In this document: piece after piece, positions 51,182 through 59,428 of the stretch
Layout of the letters: each line of letters begins with the position of its first letter
Numbering within the stretch: position 1 is the stretch's first letter
Assembly: GCF_010731855.1 (NCBI RefSeq)
Contig: NZ_AP022620.1
Location: 3,658,001 to 3,722,000, forward strand
Direction: 5' to 3'
Length of the DNA: 64,000 nt
From: Mycolicibacterium anyangense
GTDB taxonomy: Bacteria > Actinomycetota > Actinomycetes > Mycobacteriales > Mycobacteriaceae
Notes under the pieces: generated by a model
What the model was told of the DNA's origin: nothing
Database searches by the model: none
What the model saw: only the letters and a program-made list of their open reading frames with translations
Position numbers and translations under genes: made by a program

Positions 51182-51202
51182 CTTCAACAAAGGAGAAATT
51201 CG

Positions 51203-51715
51203 GTGAATCGTGGCTTTGTGGTGGCCGTAGCCGGCGCCGCAGTTCTGGTCGCCGGCCTGTCCGGCTGTTCCAAAGACGACAAGAAATCGGAGTCGACGTC
51301 GAGCGCGTCGAGTTCGTCGGCGGCGGCAAGCGCATCCTCGAGCGCAGCCGAGACACCCAGCGCCAGTTCCGGCGCCAGCACCGCCAAGGTGACCATCGAC
51401 GGTCAGCCGCAGACCATCAACGGGCAGGTCGTCTGCGCGACCGCAGCCGGCAACTACAACATCGCCATCGGTGAGGCCGCCACCGGGATCGCCGTCGTGA
51501 TGAGCGAAGACGCGTCCAAGGTGCACTCCGTCGGCCTGGGCAACGTCAACGGCGTGACCCTGGGCTACCAGGAGGGCGTGCCGGGCGGCGCCTCGGCCAC
51601 CGCCACCAAGGACGGCAACAACTTCAAGATCACCGGAACCGCGACGGGCATCGACATGGCCAACCCGATGCAGCCGGTCAACAAGCCCTTCGAGATCGAC
51701 GTCACCTGCCCCTGA
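51203..51715 (+). CDS. LpqH/19-kDa-antigen-like lipoprotein
   Basis: A 170-residue secreted lipoprotein. The signal peptide ends in the lipobox LSGC with acylated Cys22. A Lys/Asp then Ser/Ala-rich linker follows (about residues 23-57), and then a compact domain with two cysteines (VVCATAAG and VTCP at the end) that can form a disulfide, as in LpqH (Rv3763), a TLR2 agonist. GGAG is placed before the GTG start. It could be LpqH itself or a paralogue such as LppE. Confidence 0.8.
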   Translation: MNRGFVVAVAGAAVLVAGLSGCSKDDKKSESTSSASSSSAAASASSSAAETPSASSGASTAKVTIDGQPQTINGQVVCATAAGNYNIAIGEAATGIAVVMSEDASKVHSVGLGNVNGVTLGYQEGVPGGASATATKDGNNFKITGTATGIDMANPMQPVNKPFEIDVTCP

Positions 51716-51729
51716 CGGCAGACCCAGAC

Positions 51730-51764
51730 AAGGCGGCGGCGACCTGAGGGGTCGTCGCCGCCTT
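51730..51764. terminator. bidirectional terminator hairpin
   Basis: AAGGCGGCGGCGACC (51730-51744) and GGTCGTCGCCGCCTT (51750-51764) pair over 15 bp with one mismatch around TGAGG. It lies between the convergent lipoprotein and acyltransferase genes and is bounded by AA/TT, so it can serve both. Confidence 0.7.
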
Positions 51765-51769
51765 CTCGG

Positions 51770-53131
51770 CTAGACGCCGACCGCCTCTTCGAGTCCGGTC
51801 AGTGAGTCCTCCAGATGGCCGAGCAACCGCTGCAAGTGCGGCACGCTGCGCCGGCAGCCGACCAGGCCGAAGTCCAGGTTGTCGGCGTTGTTCGACAACG
51901 TGATGTTGAGTGCCTGGCCGTCCAGCGCGATCGACATCGGGTAGTTGCCGTCGAGCCGGGCGCCGCGCCAGTACAGCGGTTCGCGCGCACCGGGCACGTT
52001 GGAGATCACGATGTTGAACGGCGGCTGGGCGGCCTGGGCCAATCCCGGCACCAGGGCCATCGCCAGCGGCGCCATGTTGAATGCGGACAGGCCCAGCTGC
52101 TGCAGCCTCGGCAGTTGGGAGAACACCTCTTTGTTGCCGCGCATCGACGCACTGATGGTGTCCAGCCGCTGGGCCGGGTCGTCGAGGTCGGTGGCCAGGC
52201 TGCACAGGATCGCCCCGACCTGGTTGCCGCCGCTGGCGGCGTCGTCCTCGGACCGCAGGCTCACCGGCACCATGGCGACCAACGGCCGGTCCGGCAGCGC
52301 CTTCTGCTCCAGAAGGTAGGCGCGCAGGGCGCCGGCGCACATCGCCAGGATGACGTCGTTGACGGTGACACCGGCGGCATCCTTGACCGCGACGACGCGC
52401 TTGATCGGCCAGGACTGCGCAGCGCACCGCCGAGCGCCGCCGATCGGGACGTTGAACATCGTCTTGGGTGCACCGAACGGCAGGGTGAGCTGCTGCTCCA
52501 GCAGTGCAGCCCGGGCCAGGGTGAACACTGAAGGACCAAGTCCTGCAACCGATCCCGCGGCCTTGACCAGTCCGCCCAACCGCGACGACCGCGACGTGCT
52601 CGTCCTTCGCCGGCGCGGCCCCATGTTCCACGGGGCCCGCAGTTCGGTGTCCTGCGGATCGATCGACAGGGACCGGCGCATCAGCTTCATCGCCGAGACA
52701 CCGTCGAGGAGCGCGTGATGCACCTTGGTGTACACCGCGAAGCGGCCGTCGTTGAGGCCCTCGACCAGATGGGCTTCCCACAGCGGGCGATGCCGGTCGA
52801 GCAGGCTGCCGTGCAGCCGCGAGGTCAGCTCGAGCAGCTCGCGGACTCGCCCCGGCGACGGGAGTGCCGAGCGGCGCAGGTGATATTCGAGGTCGATGTC
52901 ATGGTCGAACGACCATGACAGATTGGCGATCCCGCCCAGCACTTCACCGGGATGCTTGCGGAAGGTGGGCTGGACATCCTCGAAAGTCAGCATCGCCGAA
53001 TAGATGTCGCGGATGAAGTCGGGGCCGGCGCCCTCGGGTGGCTCGAACAATTGCAGTCCACCGACATGCATCGGATGCTCGCGGGATTCGGCCAGCAGGA
53101 ACATCGAATCGGTCGGTGAAATCAATCCCAT
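51770..53131 (-). CDS. wax ester synthase/diacylglycerol acyltransferase (WS/DGAT)
   Basis: A 453-residue acyl-CoA-dependent acyltransferase that makes triacylglycerol or wax esters. The catalytic HHxxxDG motif is KVHHALLDGVSAM near residue 138. Other family segments are SPTDSMFLLAESREHPMHVGGL at the N-terminus (a 22-residue region, residues 5-26), the central VTVNDVILAMCAGALR and the C-terminal NIVISNVPGAREPLYW. Mycobacteria have many such tgs genes; which one this is cannot be told. I see no DosR box upstream. Confidence 0.88.
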   Translation of the reverse strand: MGLISPTDSMFLLAESREHPMHVGGLQLFEPPEGAGPDFIRDIYSAMLTFEDVQPTFRKHPGEVLGGIANLSWSFDHDIDLEYHLRRSALPSPGRVRELLELTSRLHGSLLDRHRPLWEAHLVEGLNDGRFAVYTKVHHALLDGVSAMKLMRRSLSIDPQDTELRAPWNMGPRRRRTSTSRSSRLGGLVKAAGSVAGLGPSVFTLARAALLEQQLTLPFGAPKTMFNVPIGGARRCAAQSWPIKRVVAVKDAAGVTVNDVILAMCAGALRAYLLEQKALPDRPLVAMVPVSLRSEDDAASGGNQVGAILCSLATDLDDPAQRLDTISASMRGNKEVFSQLPRLQQLGLSAFNMAPLAMALVPGLAQAAQPPFNIVISNVPGAREPLYWRGARLDGNYPMSIALDGQALNITLSNNADNLDFGLVGCRRSVPHLQRLLGHLEDSLTGLEEAVGV

Positions 53132-53267
53132 TGCATTCCCTCCGCGCGTTCACTGCCATCCGTGTGCCCATTAGAGCGGGTCGCTATTCGCCACCGATGC
53201 CAATCGGGTGGATCGTCAGGTCCAAAGACCCTGTCCGGCGCGGCCCCCACAGCGCAGGGTGAAAGTC

Positions 53268-53810
53268 ATGACGGCCGATCGGCGCATGCGGGCAGCCATG
53301 GCCGTTGTCGTCGGCGCGACACTGGCCGGGATCGGGCTGCTGGTGGTGGCGTTCATCGGGATGGCGCGTCACCCCGCCGGCGACACCGCCGGGCCCACCG
53401 CGTCGACGAACGTCTCGACATCTGCGGCACCGGGACCGTCCGCGCTCGCGGTCGCGGTCCGCTCCTGGGAGTCGCGCGCCGGCGACCACTTCACGCAGTC
53501 AGCGCGAGCGCTCGAACAGGTGTCGGACGCAACTGAGGGCAATGACGAGGCCGGCGTCCGCGCGGGCTGTCAGCGGCTACACGACACCAATGCCGTCGGG
53601 CTGCAGGCCGATCTACCCACCCCGGACCCGGCGCTGACCGGCGAGCTGCAGAGCATGATCGACGACATCAACATCGCGGCGCACGCGTGTCTGCGATTCG
53701 TCGACGCCCGCCAGCCCAACGACGCCACGAATTACCAGATCTACCTCGCCAGGGCGATCGACCACCTGACGACGGCCAAACGGATCCTCAACGACGACCT
53801 CGGTCAGTGA
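53268..53810 (+). CDS. membrane-anchored hypothetical protein
   Basis: I do not recognise this 180-residue protein. Residues 8-28 (AMAVVVGATLAGIGLLVVAF) form a single membrane anchor or uncleaved signal, followed by a Thr/Ser/Pro linker to about residue 60. The extracytoplasmic domain is helical and has two cysteines (RAGCQRL, HACLRF) likely to be bonded. HDTNAVGLQADLPTPDPALT is seen in related mycobacterial proteins of unknown function. The ATG is preceded by GGGTGAAAG. Its end overlaps the convergent small gene by seven bases. Confidence 0.6.
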   Translation: MTADRRMRAAMAVVVGATLAGIGLLVVAFIGMARHPAGDTAGPTASTNVSTSAAPGPSALAVAVRSWESRAGDHFTQSARALEQVSDATEGNDEAGVRAGCQRLHDTNAVGLQADLPTPDPALTGELQSMIDDINIAAHACLRFVDARQPNDATNYQIYLARAIDHLTTAKRILNDDLGQ

Positions 53811-54091
53811 TGGCCACCGCCACCGCCGCCCCCACTACTGTCGTGCGGGCCGCCGTTGAAACCGGGCTCGGCAACCTCGGCCTCGGTCAATTGGTCACTG
53901 GTATCCGGGATGACGGTCGGGGCGCAGTTCATCGAGAAACTGTCCTCGGTGTCGTTGTCCGAGCACTGCGCCAGCACTCGCGGGCCCTGACCGTCAAGCC
54001 TGGAAAGGACTGCCACCACCGGGGACAGTGCGATCGCGAGACCGACGGCACCATAGATCAGCCGCCGGCCGTGCAGTGGAACCGTCGCCAT
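53804..54091 (-). CDS. small secreted hypothetical protein with Gly/His tail
   Basis: A 95-residue protein of unknown function. An N-terminal hydrophobic segment (LIYGAVGLAIALSPVVAVL) serves as signal or anchor. Two cysteines (AQCSDND, SMNCAPTV) can bond, and the C-terminus ends in a run of glycines followed by two histidines. AAGGGGG lies eight bases before the ATG at 54091, which decides this start over one six codons upstream. The divergent gene is the GN-repeat protein; the convergent neighbour overlaps by seven bases. Confidence 0.55.
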   Translation of the reverse strand: MATVPLHGRRLIYGAVGLAIALSPVVAVLSRLDGQGPRVLAQCSDNDTEDSFSMNCAPTVIPDTSDQLTEAEVAEPGFNGGPHDSSGGGGGGGHH

Positions 54092-54298
54092 ACTCACAAC
54101 CCCCTTCATCGATGCTGTCAGGTTAGGTCAGCTTCCTGGGAATGGCGGCGGCAGGCCGACGATTCGCCGGTTCCCACAGACAGCTCCCAGGGATTCGACA
54201 CAGCCGTCAATATTTTGCCGAAATCCACCTACGTCGACGCGTGCCGAGTTACGTTCCGCCCAGACGGCCAACGGAGGCCGCGGACCAAGGGGGGATCC

Positions 54299-55252
54299 AT
54301 GTATCAACACACAGCAGTCGCCGATGGTGCCCGCCGGATCGGCGCGCTGATGATCGGCGCGGCGGCCGCGGCCACACTCGCGATCTCGGCACCGGCGCCG
54401 GCGAACGCAGCCGACGGCTGCGTGGCCTTCGGCGCGCTGAACATGCACACCGGGTCGGCGAGTTGCTCATCGACAGGTTTGCTGGGATTGGCGGTGGCGT
54501 TCGGACCGGGGGCCACGGCCACCTCGGCGGGGATCTTCGGACTGGCCTTCGCCATCGGCGCGGGCAGCACCGCCACCGGCGGCAACACCCCGAATGACGT
54601 CTTCAACACCGCGGTGGCGATCGGCGATGGCAGCGTCGCCGACGCCGAACACGGCGTGGGCAATATCGCGACGGCCAGCGGCGGCAGCCAGTCCTACGCC
54701 TACTTCGGCAACTTCAACATCGCCATGGGACGCGGGCCCAGCAACAAGGTGAACGCCTACAACGGCAACTTCAACATCGCGATGGCGATGGGGCGCAACA
54801 ACTACGCCACCGCCGGCTCCGAGCAGGGCATCGGCAACTTCAACGTGGCTACCGCCCTCGGTGAGCAGAACACCGCCAGCGCCATCAACGGTGACTTCAA
54901 CCGCGCCACCGCGGTCGGCCGTAACAACGGGGCCTTCGCGGGTACCGGAAACCGCAACCGGGTGATGGTGTTCGGCAAGAACAACAACTCGGTCGCCACC
55001 TTCGGTGACGGCAACCAGACGGTCGTCCTCGGCGAGGGCAACGTCGCCAATGCCGGCGGTGGCAACCGCAACCGGGCAATCGTGTTCGGCGGCGACAACA
55101 CCGTGCGCGTCGGTGACCCGACCAATCCGACCGGCACCTCGGACCACAACTCGGCCACGGTGCTCGGCAAGAGCAACACGGTGACGGCCGGGCCGGGCAG
55201 CCGCAACCACATCCGGATCTCGGGGAGCGGGATCACCGCATCGAAGCCCTGA
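54299..55252 (+). CDS. secreted protein with GN-repeat beta-solenoid
   Basis: A 317-residue exported protein of unknown function. The signal peptide ends near residue 39 (PAPANA). From about residue 75 the sequence is a series of imperfect repeats of 17-23 residues built on G(N/D)xN and xxxG(x)N turns. G(N/D)xN starts at residues 137, 156, 179, 198, 217, 238 and 255. The pattern of small residues and Asn/Gly turns resembles YadA-head/Hep-Hag-like beta-rolls, which form extended surface structures. AGGGGGG lies just before the ATG. Two cysteines (GCVAFG, ASCSST) are near the mature N-terminus. No enzyme motif is seen. Confidence 0.6.
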   Translation: MYQHTAVADGARRIGALMIGAAAAATLAISAPAPANAADGCVAFGALNMHTGSASCSSTGLLGLAVAFGPGATATSAGIFGLAFAIGAGSTATGGNTPNDVFNTAVAIGDGSVADAEHGVGNIATASGGSQSYAYFGNFNIAMGRGPSNKVNAYNGNFNIAMAMGRNNYATAGSEQGIGNFNVATALGEQNTASAINGDFNRATAVGRNNGAFAGTGNRNRVMVFGKNNNSVATFGDGNQTVVLGEGNVANAGGGNRNRAIVFGGDNTVRVGDPTNPTGTSDHNSATVLGKSNTVTAGPGSRNHIRISGSGITASKP

Positions 55253-55260
55253 CCGGGCGG

Positions 55261-55317
55261 CGAGTGTGCGTCCTGATCCGCTGACCTCGGCGTGTCGCGG
55301 ATCAGGATGCACAGTCG
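55261..55317 (+). terminator. long stem-loop after the GN-repeat gene
   Basis: Twenty-base arms at 55261-55280 and 55298-55317 pair with two mismatches; the core GTGCGTCCTGATCCG pairs with CGGATCAGGATGCAC. The loop is 17 bases. It starts nine bases after the stop codon. No T-tract follows. Confidence 0.6.
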
Positions 55318-55403
55318 AGGTGGCGCCAAAGACGGCGCCAAAGACGAAAAGTGGGGACATAATTCGATGGCCCGCAATCGATTCCGCCGATAAGGTCCGG
55401 GTG

Positions 55404-55661
55404 ATGAGATCCGCTTATGCGTTCGCCGCGGCGCTGATCGAGAAGTACAGCGCCGAACTCGGTGACGCCGCGACGCATCAACTGCTCGGCGATCTGAGCG
55501 GGGATGACGAAGTGGCCGCCATTTGCGTGGTTGAGATTGCACCTGTGTCGGCGGCCGAAATCGATGAGTTGGAGCGACTCAGCGCGACGTTCGAGTACCA
55601 GGTCGATCGAGATGTGGCGGCGACGGTGATTGCCAAACGTCGCAACCAGCTACGCGCCTAA
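55404..55661 (+). CDS. small acidic hypothetical protein
   Basis: An 85-residue protein I do not recognise. It is predicted mostly helical with MRSAYAFAAALIEKYSAELG at the start, and acidic with a basic end (KRRNQLRA). No signal peptide or membrane segment is seen. The ATG follows a GTG by one codon, so either could be the start. A second small gene begins ten bases after its stop; the pair could be an operon, perhaps a small regulatory or toxin-antitoxin-like module, but nothing in the sequence proves that. Confidence 0.4.
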   Translation: MRSAYAFAAALIEKYSAELGDAATHQLLGDLSGDDEVAAICVVEIAPVSAAEIDELERLSATFEYQVDRDVAATVIAKRRNQLRA

Positions 55662-55671
55662 ACCCCGTACA

Positions 55672-55893
55672 GTGGCCGCCGCGTCCAGGGACGATGACAA
55701 CAGGAGGCGCGACCTCGCGTTCGAGGCGATCCCTTCTGCATGGCCGGGACTGAGTAGAAGCAGTCGTGAAGACGTCATCGACCTGCTGTCGACCTACGAC
55801 CATGTACTCGCCCTGAAGTGTCTCGTGGATTCGACGTCTCTCGACTCCACCATCGCTGATGCGATCCGCGCGGAGCTCGGACAGCAGACATGA
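55672..55893 (+). CDS. small hypothetical protein
   Basis: A 73-residue protein of unknown function starting at GTG, ten bases after the previous small gene. It is charged (SRDDDNRRRDLAFEA) and helical, with a conserved-looking LLSTYDHVLALKCLVD segment. A longer in-frame start inside the previous gene exists. Its stop overlaps the terminator of the convergent tRNA-Ser gene. Confidence 0.4.
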   Translation: MAAASRDDDNRRRDLAFEAIPSAWPGLSRSSREDVIDLLSTYDHVLALKCLVDSTSLDSTIADAIRAELGQQT

Positions 55894-55929
55894 AAACAGC
55901 CCCTCACCTGCGCTAACAGGATCGGGGCT
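55893..55929 (-). terminator. Rho-independent terminator of tRNA-Ser(CGA)
   Basis: On the minus strand AGCCCC...GGGGCT (55929-55924 with 55903-55898), with inner CCTG/CAGG, is followed by GTTTT. It starts four bases after the tRNA. This is one of the few hairpins in the window with a real U-tract. Confidence 0.75.
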
Positions 55930-55933
55930 ATGG

Positions 55934-56021
55934 CGGTGGCGGAGGGATTTGAACCCTCGGACGGGGGTTACCCGTCACACGCTTTCGAGGCGTGCTCCTT
56001 AGGCCGCTCGGACACGCCACC
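55934..56021 (-). tRNA. tRNA-Ser (anticodon CGA)
   Basis: An 88-base class II tRNA. The acceptor stem is GGTGGCG/CGCCACC with discriminator G. The anticodon stem is CACGC/GCGTG around CTCGAAA with anticodon CGA, there is a long variable arm, and the T arm is GAGGG-TTCAAAT-CCCTC. CCA is not encoded. A TAAGCT -10 box lies at 56034-56029 on the minus strand. Confidence 0.95.
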
Positions 56022-56049
56022 GTCGGCAAGCTTACGGTCCCGCCCCGGC

Positions 56050-56511
56050 CTAACCCAAATCGCGCTGACGGGCGAAAAAGCTCTCCAGCAGCGCAGCGCA
56101 CTCATCGGCCAGCACACCGCCGTGCACCTGCGGCCGGTGGGTCAGCCGCCGATCGCGCACCACGTCCCACAGCGAGCCCACCGCGCCAGTCTTGGGCTCC
56201 CACGCCCCGAACACCACCCGGGCCACCCGCGCCATCACCAGCGCACCCGCGCACATCGTGCACGGTTCCACGGTCACCGCCAGCGTCGCACCCTCCAGCC
56301 GCCACCCGTCGCCGTACACCGCGGCCGCTGCCCGCAGCGCCAGGATCTCGGCGTGCGCGGTCGGATCACCCAGCTCCTCGCGGGCATTGGCCGCGCGGGC
56401 CAACTCGGTGCCGTCCGGGCCGAACACCACCGCACCGATGGGGACGTCATCGGGGCCGGCCCCTCGGGCGGCAGCAAGAGCCGCACGAATCAGCGCAGAA
56501 TCCGAACTCAC
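56050..56511 (-). CDS. tadA: tRNA adenosine(34) deaminase
   Basis: TadA converts A34 of tRNA-Arg(ACG) to inosine. The 153-residue zinc deaminase has HAE with zinc ligand His53 and catalytic Glu55, and EPCTMC with Cys84 and Cys87. PTAHAEILALR and GSLWDVVRDRRLTHRP are TadA-typical. The GTG at 56511 overlaps the stop of the upstream gene as GTGA; longer frames run only into that gene. It is the downstream partner of the associated protein gene, with which it forms an operon. Confidence 0.93.
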   Translation of the reverse strand: MSSDSALIRAALAAARGAGPDDVPIGAVVFGPDGTELARAANAREELGDPTAHAEILALRAAAAVYGDGWRLEGATLAVTVEPCTMCAGALVMARVARVVFGAWEPKTGAVGSLWDVVRDRRLTHRPQVHGGVLADECAALLESFFARQRDLG

Positions 56512-57038
56512 CGATCGAGGCGGTCCAAGATCGCCGACAGCTCGTCGGCGAACCCCATCTCCCGGGCGATCCGGCCCAGTTGTTCGTCGGCGTACAGGTC
56601 GGTCTCGTCGAGGATGACGCTCAACACGGCTTCGGGCAGGCCGATGTCGGAGAGCACCCCGAGATCGCCCTCCTCGAACGGGTCGGAATCCTCCAGGTCC
56701 TCCGGGGCGATGTCGGCGTCCAGGGTCTCCAGCGCCTCGGCGGCGATGTCGTAGTCCAGCGCCGCGGTAGCGTCCGAGAGCAGCAGCCGGGTGCCCGACG
56801 GCGCGGGCCGCACCACCAGGAAGAACTCGTCGTCGATGTCGAGCAAACCGAACACCGCACCGGCACTGCGCAATTCGCGCAACTCGGTCTCGGCAGCCCG
56901 CAGGCTGGTGAGCGCCTTGGCGCTCAGCGGCGAGCATCGCCACTTGCCCTCTTCGCGAACCACAGCCACGCCGAAGCCGTCCGGGGTGTCCACCGAATCC
57001 GGTGCCCCCTGACCGCCTTGGCCCCGCCGTGCCTCCAT
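56508..57038 (-). CDS. tRNA adenosine deaminase-associated protein (Rv3753c-like)
   Basis: A 176-residue protein always found next to tadA in actinobacteria. The N-terminal part is a mixed alpha/beta domain (GFGVAVVREEGKWRCSPL; FGLLDIDDEFFLVVRP). The middle is strongly acidic (ADIAPEDLEDSDPFEEGDLG) and the C-terminus is helical. It overlaps tadA by four bases. Its biochemical role is not established; binding or regulation of TadA is inferred from the fixed linkage. It is divergent from tyrA. Confidence 0.8.
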   Translation of the reverse strand: MEARRGQGGQGAPDSVDTPDGFGVAVVREEGKWRCSPLSAKALTSLRAAETELRELRSAGAVFGLLDIDDEFFLVVRPAPSGTRLLLSDATAALDYDIAAEALETLDADIAPEDLEDSDPFEEGDLGVLSDIGLPEAVLSVILDETDLYADEQLGRIAREMGFADELSAILDRLDR

Positions 57039-57118
57039 GGCCGCCTACGCTAGTCGTTGGGCAGGCCCTTTGACCAGGTAATGGGTGGCCACCGGGTGTG
57101 ATGTGCCAACCTGGAAGC

Positions 57119-58078
57119 GTGACGAAGACTCCCGTGTGCGTGCTCGGGCTTGGCCTGATCGGCGGATCGGTGATGCGCGCGGCGGTGGCTGCCGGACGCG
57201 AGGCGCTCGGCTACAACCGGTCCGTCGAGGGGGCCGACGGCGCCAAGATCGACGGCTTCGACGCCACGACCGACCTCACCGAAGCTCTGTCCTGGGCAGC
57301 CCAGCGTGACGCCCTCATCGTGTTGGCCGTGCCGATGCCCGCCGTAGGCCTGATGCTCAGCCATATCGCCGACGTGGCGCCGCAGTGCCCGCTGACCGAC
57401 GTCATCAGCGTCAAGGGTGCGGTGCTCGACGAGGTGCGCTCGGCCGGCCTGCTCGACCGCTACGTCGGGGGTCACCCGATGGCCGGCACCGCGCACTCCG
57501 GTTGGGCGGCCGGAGACGCCCGGATGTTCGTCGGCGCGCCGTGGGTGATCTCGGTCGACGAACACGTCGACGCCACGGTGTGGGCGCAGGTGATGCAACT
57601 GGCGCTGGACTGCGGCGCCGTCGTCGTCCCCGCCAAGTCCGACGAGCATGACGCTGCCGCGGCCAGCATCTCGCACCTGCCGCACCTGCTGGCCGAGGCA
57701 CTGGCCGTCACCGCCGGTGAGGTACCACTGGCCTTCTCGCTGGCAGCCGGATCGTTCCGGGACGGCACCCGGGTGGCCGCCACCTCACCTGACCTGGTGC
57801 GGGCGATGTGCGAGGCCAACGCCGAGCAGTTGCTGCCGCTGCTGGACCGCGCGCTGGAGTTGTTGACCCACACCCGCGCGAGCCTGTCGGAGAAGGGTTC
57901 GGTGGCCGAACTGGTGGAGAGCGGGCACGCCGCGCGGGCCCGCTACGACAGCTTCTCGCGCCCGCAGATCGTCACCATCGTGCTCGGCGCGGAGAACTGG
58001 CGCGAGGAACTGGCCGCCGCCGGACGCTCCGGCGCGGTGATCAGATCCGCTCTGCCAGGCCCGGGTAGTCGAGGATGA
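57119..58078 (+). CDS. tyrA: prephenate dehydrogenase
   Basis: TyrA oxidises and decarboxylates prephenate to 4-hydroxyphenylpyruvate for tyrosine. The 319-residue protein opens with the NAD loop [17 protein letters not shown]. It then has [26 protein letters not shown] with the catalytic histidine, and [21 protein letters not shown]. No ACT domain is present. The GTG at 57119 is chosen because it starts directly at the NAD fold. Its end overlaps the convergent gene at 58041 by 38 bases. Confidence 0.92.
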   Translation: MTKTPVCVLGLGLIGGSVMRAAVAAGREALGYNRSVEGADGAKIDGFDATTDLTEALSWAAQRDALIVLAVPMPAVGLMLSHIADVAPQCPLTDVISVKGAVLDEVRSAGLLDRYVGGHPMAGTAHSGWAAGDARMFVGAPWVISVDEHVDATVWAQVMQLALDCGAVVVPAKSDEHDAAAASISHLPHLLAEALAVTAGEVPLAFSLAAGSFRDGTRVAATSPDLVRAMCEANAEQLLPLLDRALELLTHTRASLSEKGSVAELVESGHAARARYDSFSRPQIVTIVLGAENWREELAAAGRSGAVIRSALPGPGSRG

Positions 58079-58643
58079 ACCCGTCGGGGTCGACGGTGAT
58101 GGTGGTTTCGGCCACCGGGGAGTGCAGCTTGATGCCCTCGCCGCCGTCGGTCCCGGAGCTGCTGTAGCTGATCGACGCCTGGCTGACGGTGAGGTCGGGC
58201 AGGTTGACGTAGACCACCGGCAGGGTCACCGAGTCAGCCCGCCGGTAGAGCCCGGTGCGCCGGATCGGCAGGGCGTTGAAGAACGGACTGAAGACGACGT
58301 CGACGTCCAGCGCGCCCTCGTAGGAGCCGCGGGACTGGCCCTGGTGGTCGGTGATCAGCCACATGTTCTCGTCGTCGCGGGCGATCGACAGCTGGCGGTC
58401 CCGCTCGGCGAGTGTGATGCTGAGCGAGAGCCGCTTGGTCGCGCCGCTCTCGTCGGTGACCAGGTCATATGAGGCGCTGAAGGCGGGGTGCGTACCCGAG
58501 GCGGCGGCCACGATCCGGCCATAGGCCTTGATCCGGTTTCCGGACAGCTGGACGCGGGTCGACTCCATCTGGGAAGCGTCGTAGGCGCGCCAGGTCAGGG
58601 TCTTCGGCCAAGCGCTGTCGCTAGCATCTGTGGCTGAACTCAC
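58041..58643 (-). CDS. putative glycolipid-binding protein (Rv3755c-like)
   Basis: A 200-residue protein of the DUF1089-type glycolipid-binding family, rich in beta-strands. Recognisable parts are [66 protein letters not shown] (read in pieces, residues 94-129) and [13 protein letters not shown]. No signal peptide is present. The GTG start overlaps the proZ stop as GTGA, so it is the last gene of the pro operon. Its link to osmoprotectant uptake is unexplained. Confidence 0.7.
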   Translation of the reverse strand: MSSATDASDSAWPKTLTWRAYDASQMESTRVQLSGNRIKAYGRIVAAASGTHPAFSASYDLVTDESGATKRLSLSITLAERDRQLSIARDDENMWLITDHQGQSRGSYEGALDVDVVFSPFFNALPIRRTGLYRRADSVTLPVVYVNLPDLTVSQASISYSSSGTDGGEGIKLHSPVAETTITVDPDGFILDYPGLAERI

Positions 58644-59428
58644 CCGTCTACCGTAAGCGACGGGTCGCCGCGCTCGTAGCCAGGTCGCCAAGTGCGGCCC
58701 ATCTGTGACGTGGGTGCTTTCGACTCGACACTGACCTCGTCGTCGAGCAGCGGCTGCGGCAGTCGCCACCATCGTCCGGATCCGGGTAAGGAAGCCCAGA
58801 CGGCCATGGCGAGCAGCCCGTCGAGTACCAGCGCCAGCACGGTGACCAGCAGCGCGCCGACCAACGCGATGTGGAACTGGCGGATCTTGATGCCGTCGAT
58901 CAGGTAGCGGCCCAGCCCGCCGAGGCTGGCGTACGCGGCGATCGTCGCGGTGGCCACCACCTGCAAGGTGGCGGTGCGCAGCCCGCCCAGGATGAGCGGC
59001 AACGCGTTGGGCACCTCGACGCGGGTGAGCACCTGCGTCTCGGTCATCCCCATCGACCGGGCCGCGTCGACCACCCTGGGGTCGACGTTGGCGACCCCGG
59101 CATACGTGCCGGCCAACAGCGGCGGGATTCCGAGCAGCATCAGCGCGATGGTCGGCGGCAGCAGGCCCAGTCCCCACAGCAGAACCCCGAGCAGCAGCAC
59201 GCCGAGGGTGGGCAGGGCGCGCAGCGCATTGACCCCGGTGACCACCAGGAAGGTGCCGCGCCCGGTGTGCCCGATCAGCAGGCCGACCGGGATGGCGATC
59301 AGCGCCGAGACCACGACGGCGACCAGGGTGTACTGCAGGTGCTCGAGGATGCGGGCGCCGAGTCCGGCCTTACCGCCCCAGTTGGCGGCGGTGAAGATGT
59401 AGGCCAGCGCCTGGTGCAGGAAGTTCAC
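58640..59428 (-). CDS. proZ: glycine betaine/osmoprotectant ABC transporter permease
   Basis: A 262-residue permease with about five to six helices. The EAA-like loop (ARSMGMTETQVLTRVEVPNALPLILGG, pieces) matches OpuC/ProZ permeases. It has a hydrophilic C-terminal tail of about 45 residues. Together with ProW it forms the channel of the transporter. The GTG start overlaps the proW stop as GTGA and its own stop overlaps the next gene in the same way. Confidence 0.9.
   Translation of the reverse strand: MNFLHQALAYIFTAANWGGKAGLGARILEHLQYTLVAVVVSALIAIPVGLLIGHTGRGTFLVVTGVNALRALPTLGVLLLGVLLWGLGLLPPTIALMLLGIPPLLAGTYAGVANVDPRVVDAARSMGMTETQVLTRVEVPNALPLILGGLRTATLQVVATATIAAYASLGGLGRYLIDGIKIRQFHIALVGALLVTVLALVLDGLLAMAVWASLPGSGRWWRLPQPLLDDEVSVESKAPTSQMGRTWRPGYERGDPSLTVDG

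Noticed and set aside
53132..53267. DosR box upstream of the WS/DGAT gene
   Set aside because: A short GGTC-CAAA-GACC palindrome is present, but the DosR consensus needs GGGAC...GTCCC with AT-rich centre; the order of bases does not fit.
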